DNA of 8,462 nt from NCBI GenBank assembly GCA_937885735.1, contig CALABN010000228.1:1-8462 (forward strand), given 5' to 3'. The DNA comes from an uncultured Bacteroidota bacterium (lineage in GTDB: Bacteria; Bacteroidota; Bacteroidia; Bacteroidales; SZUA-534). A program made the translations under genes and the position numbers. The notes beneath the pieces were generated by a model. It was not told the DNA's origin. It was given only the letters and a program-made list of their open reading frames with translations, and did no database searches. Positions 6,649-8,462 of the stretch are shown here, piece by piece (the first letter of the stretch is position 1; every line of letters begins with the position of its first letter).

Positions 6649-7119
6649 ATGGCACTTGACGCAACCGACATTCGGATTCTTGAGATACTGCAGGACAACA
6701 GCAACATAACTACAAAAGAGTTGGCCGAGCGCGTTAACTTGTCGGCCACGCCTGTCTTTGAGCGCATAAAGAGACTCGAGAAGGAAGGCTACATAAAAAA
6801 GTATGTGGCCATAGTCGACGGCCAGAAGGTGAACAACGGCTTTTGCGTATTCTGCAACATAAGGCTCAAGAAGCACAGCAAGGAATGCATCATTCATTTC
6901 ACAAAATCGATAATGAAGGTGCGTGAAATAACCGAATGCTACAACATATCAGGCGATTACGACTTTATGCTGAAAATATGCGTCAACAGCATGGCGCACT
7001 ATCAGGAATTTGTCGAGAACGTGCTTGGCACCATCGAAAGCATTGGCAGCCTGCACAGCCTGTTTGTACTGAAGGAAGTCAAGCAGACGTATTCGGTGCC
7101 TATTGCAGTCCAGGCATAA
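6649..7119 (+). CDS. Lrp/AsnC family transcriptional regulator
   Basis: This DNA-binding regulator usually senses amino acids and forms octamers or larger assemblies. It has 156 residues, standard for the family. Seen: an N-terminal winged helix-turn-helix (about 5-52) with TTKELAERVNLSATPVFERI as the HTH and LEKEGYIKKY as the wing, then a RAM ligand-binding domain (about 62-145) with the characteristic ITECYNISGDYDFMLKI region (94-110) carrying the conserved Gly-Asp. The start MALDATDIRILEIL fits the family. It is divergent from metY across 172 bp, so autoregulation and control of methionine or cysteine synthesis are plausible. The ligand cannot be read from sequence. No full TAnnTTTG box is seen upstream; TAATTTTA at 6602-6609 is one base off. 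A hairpin terminator follows directly. Confidence 0.93.
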   Translation: MALDATDIRILEILQDNSNITTKELAERVNLSATPVFERIKRLEKEGYIKKYVAIVDGQKVNNGFCVFCNIRLKKHSKECIIHFTKSIMKVREITECYNISGDYDFMLKICVNSMAHYQEFVENVLGTIESIGSLHSLFVLKEVKQTYSVPIAVQA

Positions 7120-7145
7120 AAAAGGCTGAGCCGTGTCCGCCTTTT
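7118..7145. terminator. Bidirectional terminator between the Lrp-family and CheW-like genes
   Basis: AAAAGGC (7120-7126) and GCCTTTT (7139-7145) form a 7-bp stem around a 12-base loop. It starts at the stop codon of the plus-strand regulator and lies 17 bases past the stop of the convergent CheW-like gene. The plus-strand transcript ends in U4 and the minus-strand one in U6 (7118-7123), so it can serve both. The stem is short, so efficiency is uncertain. Confidence 0.65.
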
Positions 7146-7161
7146 AACCTGTTACGTCCAC

Positions 7162-7674
7162 TCACCACTCGGCAGGGGCAATGCTTGACCCAAAATCCGA
7201 ATCGGCAATGTCGTTTATCGATATTACTTCGGCAGTTGAGAATATGTTGTCGATATCGAGCAACACAATGAACTTGTTGTCATTTTCAATCATGCCGGCA
7301 ATGTAGTCGACATCGGCATCAAATCCGAAATTTGGCGATTTCTTTATGTTTTCCTTTTCGACCTCAATGACATTTTGCACCGAATCGACTATTATGCCAG
7401 TCTCTATTTCCGTATCGCCCTTGGCTATCTCTATTATTATGATGCAGGTCTGGCTGTCGGGCTCTTTTGGCTCCATGTCGAGTTTTATGCGAGTGTCGAT
7501 AATTGGCAACACCTGCCCCATAAGGTTGATGACACCTTTCACATATTTAGGCGCACGCGGAATGGCGGTTATTGGCTGCATCTCCAAAATGCGCACCACC
7601 TTGCCCGCATTGGCTGCATAATCTTCGTTTCCTACCCTGAATACCAGATACGATTTTATTTCATTTATTTCCAT
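7162..7674 (-). CDS. Stand-alone CheW-domain protein
   Basis: This is a predicted cytosolic adaptor of 170 residues and one CheW domain; CheW links chemoreceptors to the kinase CheA. Seen: YLVFRVGNEDYA (9-20), IPRAPKYVKGVINLMG (38-53), VLPIID (55-60), a TGIIVDSVQNVIEV strand (about 92-105), IAGMIENDNKFIVLLDID near 125-142, and an acidic C-terminal tail of about 25 residues. An ungapped alignment over 26 residues to E. coli CheW (recalled) places Arg28 where E. coli has Glu38 and Met52 where it has Arg62, both reported contact positions. The fold is clear; the partner may not be a standard receptor-CheA array. No other chemotaxis gene is in view. The 130 bp upstream shows only weak promoter candidates, such as TATCGGTG 21 bases after TTTG. 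Confidence 0.9.
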   Translation of the reverse strand: MEINEIKSYLVFRVGNEDYAANAGKVVRILEMQPITAIPRAPKYVKGVINLMGQVLPIIDTRIKLDMEPKEPDSQTCIIIIEIAKGDTEIETGIIVDSVQNVIEVEKENIKKSPNFGFDADVDYIAGMIENDNKFIVLLDIDNIFSTAEVISINDIADSDFGSSIAPAEW

Positions 7675-7804
7675 AACGGCTACGAATATTCAATGTATAT
7701 AACACATCAGAATGCGTTTTGTTCAGCACCGATAGGTTTTATTTCGCATAATTCACAAAGTCACCAACTTCGGTCTTTGCAAAAAACTGTTCGCTAGATT
7801 ACCG

Positions 7805-8462
7805 CTACATGCATTGGCAGGAATCGCTGCACTCGAACTGCACTTCCTCAAACTCAAGAGTGGCATGACCTATACCGTGTTCAGCCATCTCCTTCTTTAT
7901 TTCGGTCTTGATGCGCTGCATATCGTTCAGGTCGTTTACCACAATATGCGCAGTGGCTGCATTTTCGGTTGTACTTATTGCCCATATATGCAAATGGTGA
8001 ATGCCGGCAATATTGTCAATTGACTTGATATCAGATAGAAGATCTTCGGTATCGATATTTGACGGCACGCCATCAAGAGCCAGCCTTATGCTATCTTGAA
8101 GAAGATTCCAGGTAGAAACAATAATGGCAAATGCGATTGAGAGACCAATAATCGGATCGATGATGCTTATGCCTGTCCATTTTATCACAACGCCCGAGAC
8201 CACTACGCCTACTGACACAAGGGCATCGGCCGCCATGTGAAGGTAAGCGCCTTTCACATTCAGGTCCTTATCCTTGTCCTTCAGGAACAGCCAAGCCGTA
8301 AGTCCGTTTATGACAACGCCAGCCGCTGCCACCCACGCTATTGTTCCGCCGTCAATGGCTATAGGATTGATTATCCGTTCAACACTTTCGTAGATAATTG
8401 CCCCTACAGCCACAAGCAAAATCAATGTATCTGCTTGTCCGCCGCCTTCGTAAGATTTATTC
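7805..8462 (-). CDS. Cation diffusion facilitator family metal exporter, N-terminus beyond the window
   Basis: This is an inner-membrane proton-coupled exporter of divalent metals, probably Zn or similar. 218 residues are visible; the frame is open through base 8462, so the N-terminal 70-80 residues (membrane helices 1-2 and half of the metal site) lie outside. Seen, numbering from the edge: helix 3 around LILLVAVGAIIYESVERI (13-30), helix 4 (about 40-60), a short Asp/Lys loop KDKDKD, helix 5 with the metal-site motif HMAAD (His75, Asp79), helix 6 after IIDPIIGLSI (about 100-122), and a cytosolic C-terminal domain with HHLHIWAIS and GHATLEFE. The protein ends in CSDSCQCM, three cysteines that could form an extra metal site. 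HxxxD at this position is typical of Zn-type members. It precedes the CheW-like gene by 130 bp; no functional link is evident. Confidence 0.93.
   Translation of the reverse strand, partial: NKSYEGGGQADTLILLVAVGAIIYESVERIINPIAIDGGTIAWVAAAGVVINGLTAWLFLKDKDKDLNVKGAYLHMAADALVSVGVVVSGVVIKWTGISIIDPIIGLSIAFAIIVSTWNLLQDSIRLALDGVPSNIDTEDLLSDIKSIDNIAGIHHLHIWAISTTENAATAHIVVNDLNDMQRIKTEIKKEMAEHGIGHATLEFEEVQFECSDSCQCM

Noticed and set aside
8423..8425. TTG at 8423-8425 as the start of the metal transporter
   Set aside because: The frame stays open to the window edge and the upstream residues (NKSYEGGGQADT) resemble the family before helix 3. The family needs two more helices upstream, so the gene is partial at its 5' end.
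1..8462. CRISPR arrays, tRNA/rRNA genes, insertion sequences, phage genes
   Set aside because: On reading the window I found no regularly spaced repeats, no cloverleaf or rRNA-like segments, and no transposase or phage protein motifs. A tRNAscan, Infernal or IS search would be needed to exclude weak cases.

Overview
The window looks like core chromosomal DNA of a Bacteroidota bacterium, most likely order Bacteroidales. Three things point there: TAnnTTTG-type -7 promoter boxes upstream of nusB, mutS2 and metY; the roughly 315-residue NusB with a long N-terminal extension; and the gene run nusB, DUF1573 lipoprotein, yajC, YbbR-like protein. The species cannot be named from this sequence.

Layout, left to right. 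Bases 3-2393 hold a minus-strand cluster read nusB > DUF1573 lipoprotein > yajC > YbbR-like membrane protein. The YbbR-like gene stops after about one of the usual repeated domains, close to the window edge. A different plus-strand reading frame runs in from that edge and overlaps its 3' end, so the edge may be a rearrangement or assembly junction. Bases 2521-5010 hold mutS2 (minus), with its own promoter. Next come a strong minus-strand terminator and metY (5196-6476, minus), an O-acetylhomoserine sulfhydrylase. metY is divergent from an Lrp/AsnC-type regulator (6649-7119, plus), and they share a 172-bp control region. A compact bidirectional terminator separates the regulator from a convergent stand-alone CheW-domain gene (7162-7674, minus). 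The window ends inside a cation diffusion facilitator metal transporter (7805-8462, minus, N-terminus missing).

How the genes relate. The nusB cluster combines transcription antitermination with envelope and secretion functions (YajC with SecDF, a DUF1573 lipoprotein, YbbR). metY and the Lrp-family gene form a plausible regulator-target pair in sulfur amino acid metabolism. The CheW-like gene is the least expected item, because many gut Bacteroidales lack chemotaxis. By ungapped alignment to E. coli CheW recalled from memory, it differs at two positions used for receptor and kinase contacts.

I see no tRNA, rRNA, CRISPR array, insertion sequence or phage gene, and no convincing new multi-gene system. 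The items most worth a second look are the truncated YbbR/edge junction, the divergent CheW, and the nested hairpin plus promoter-like box between yajC and the YbbR gene. No gap between genes exceeds 300 bases.
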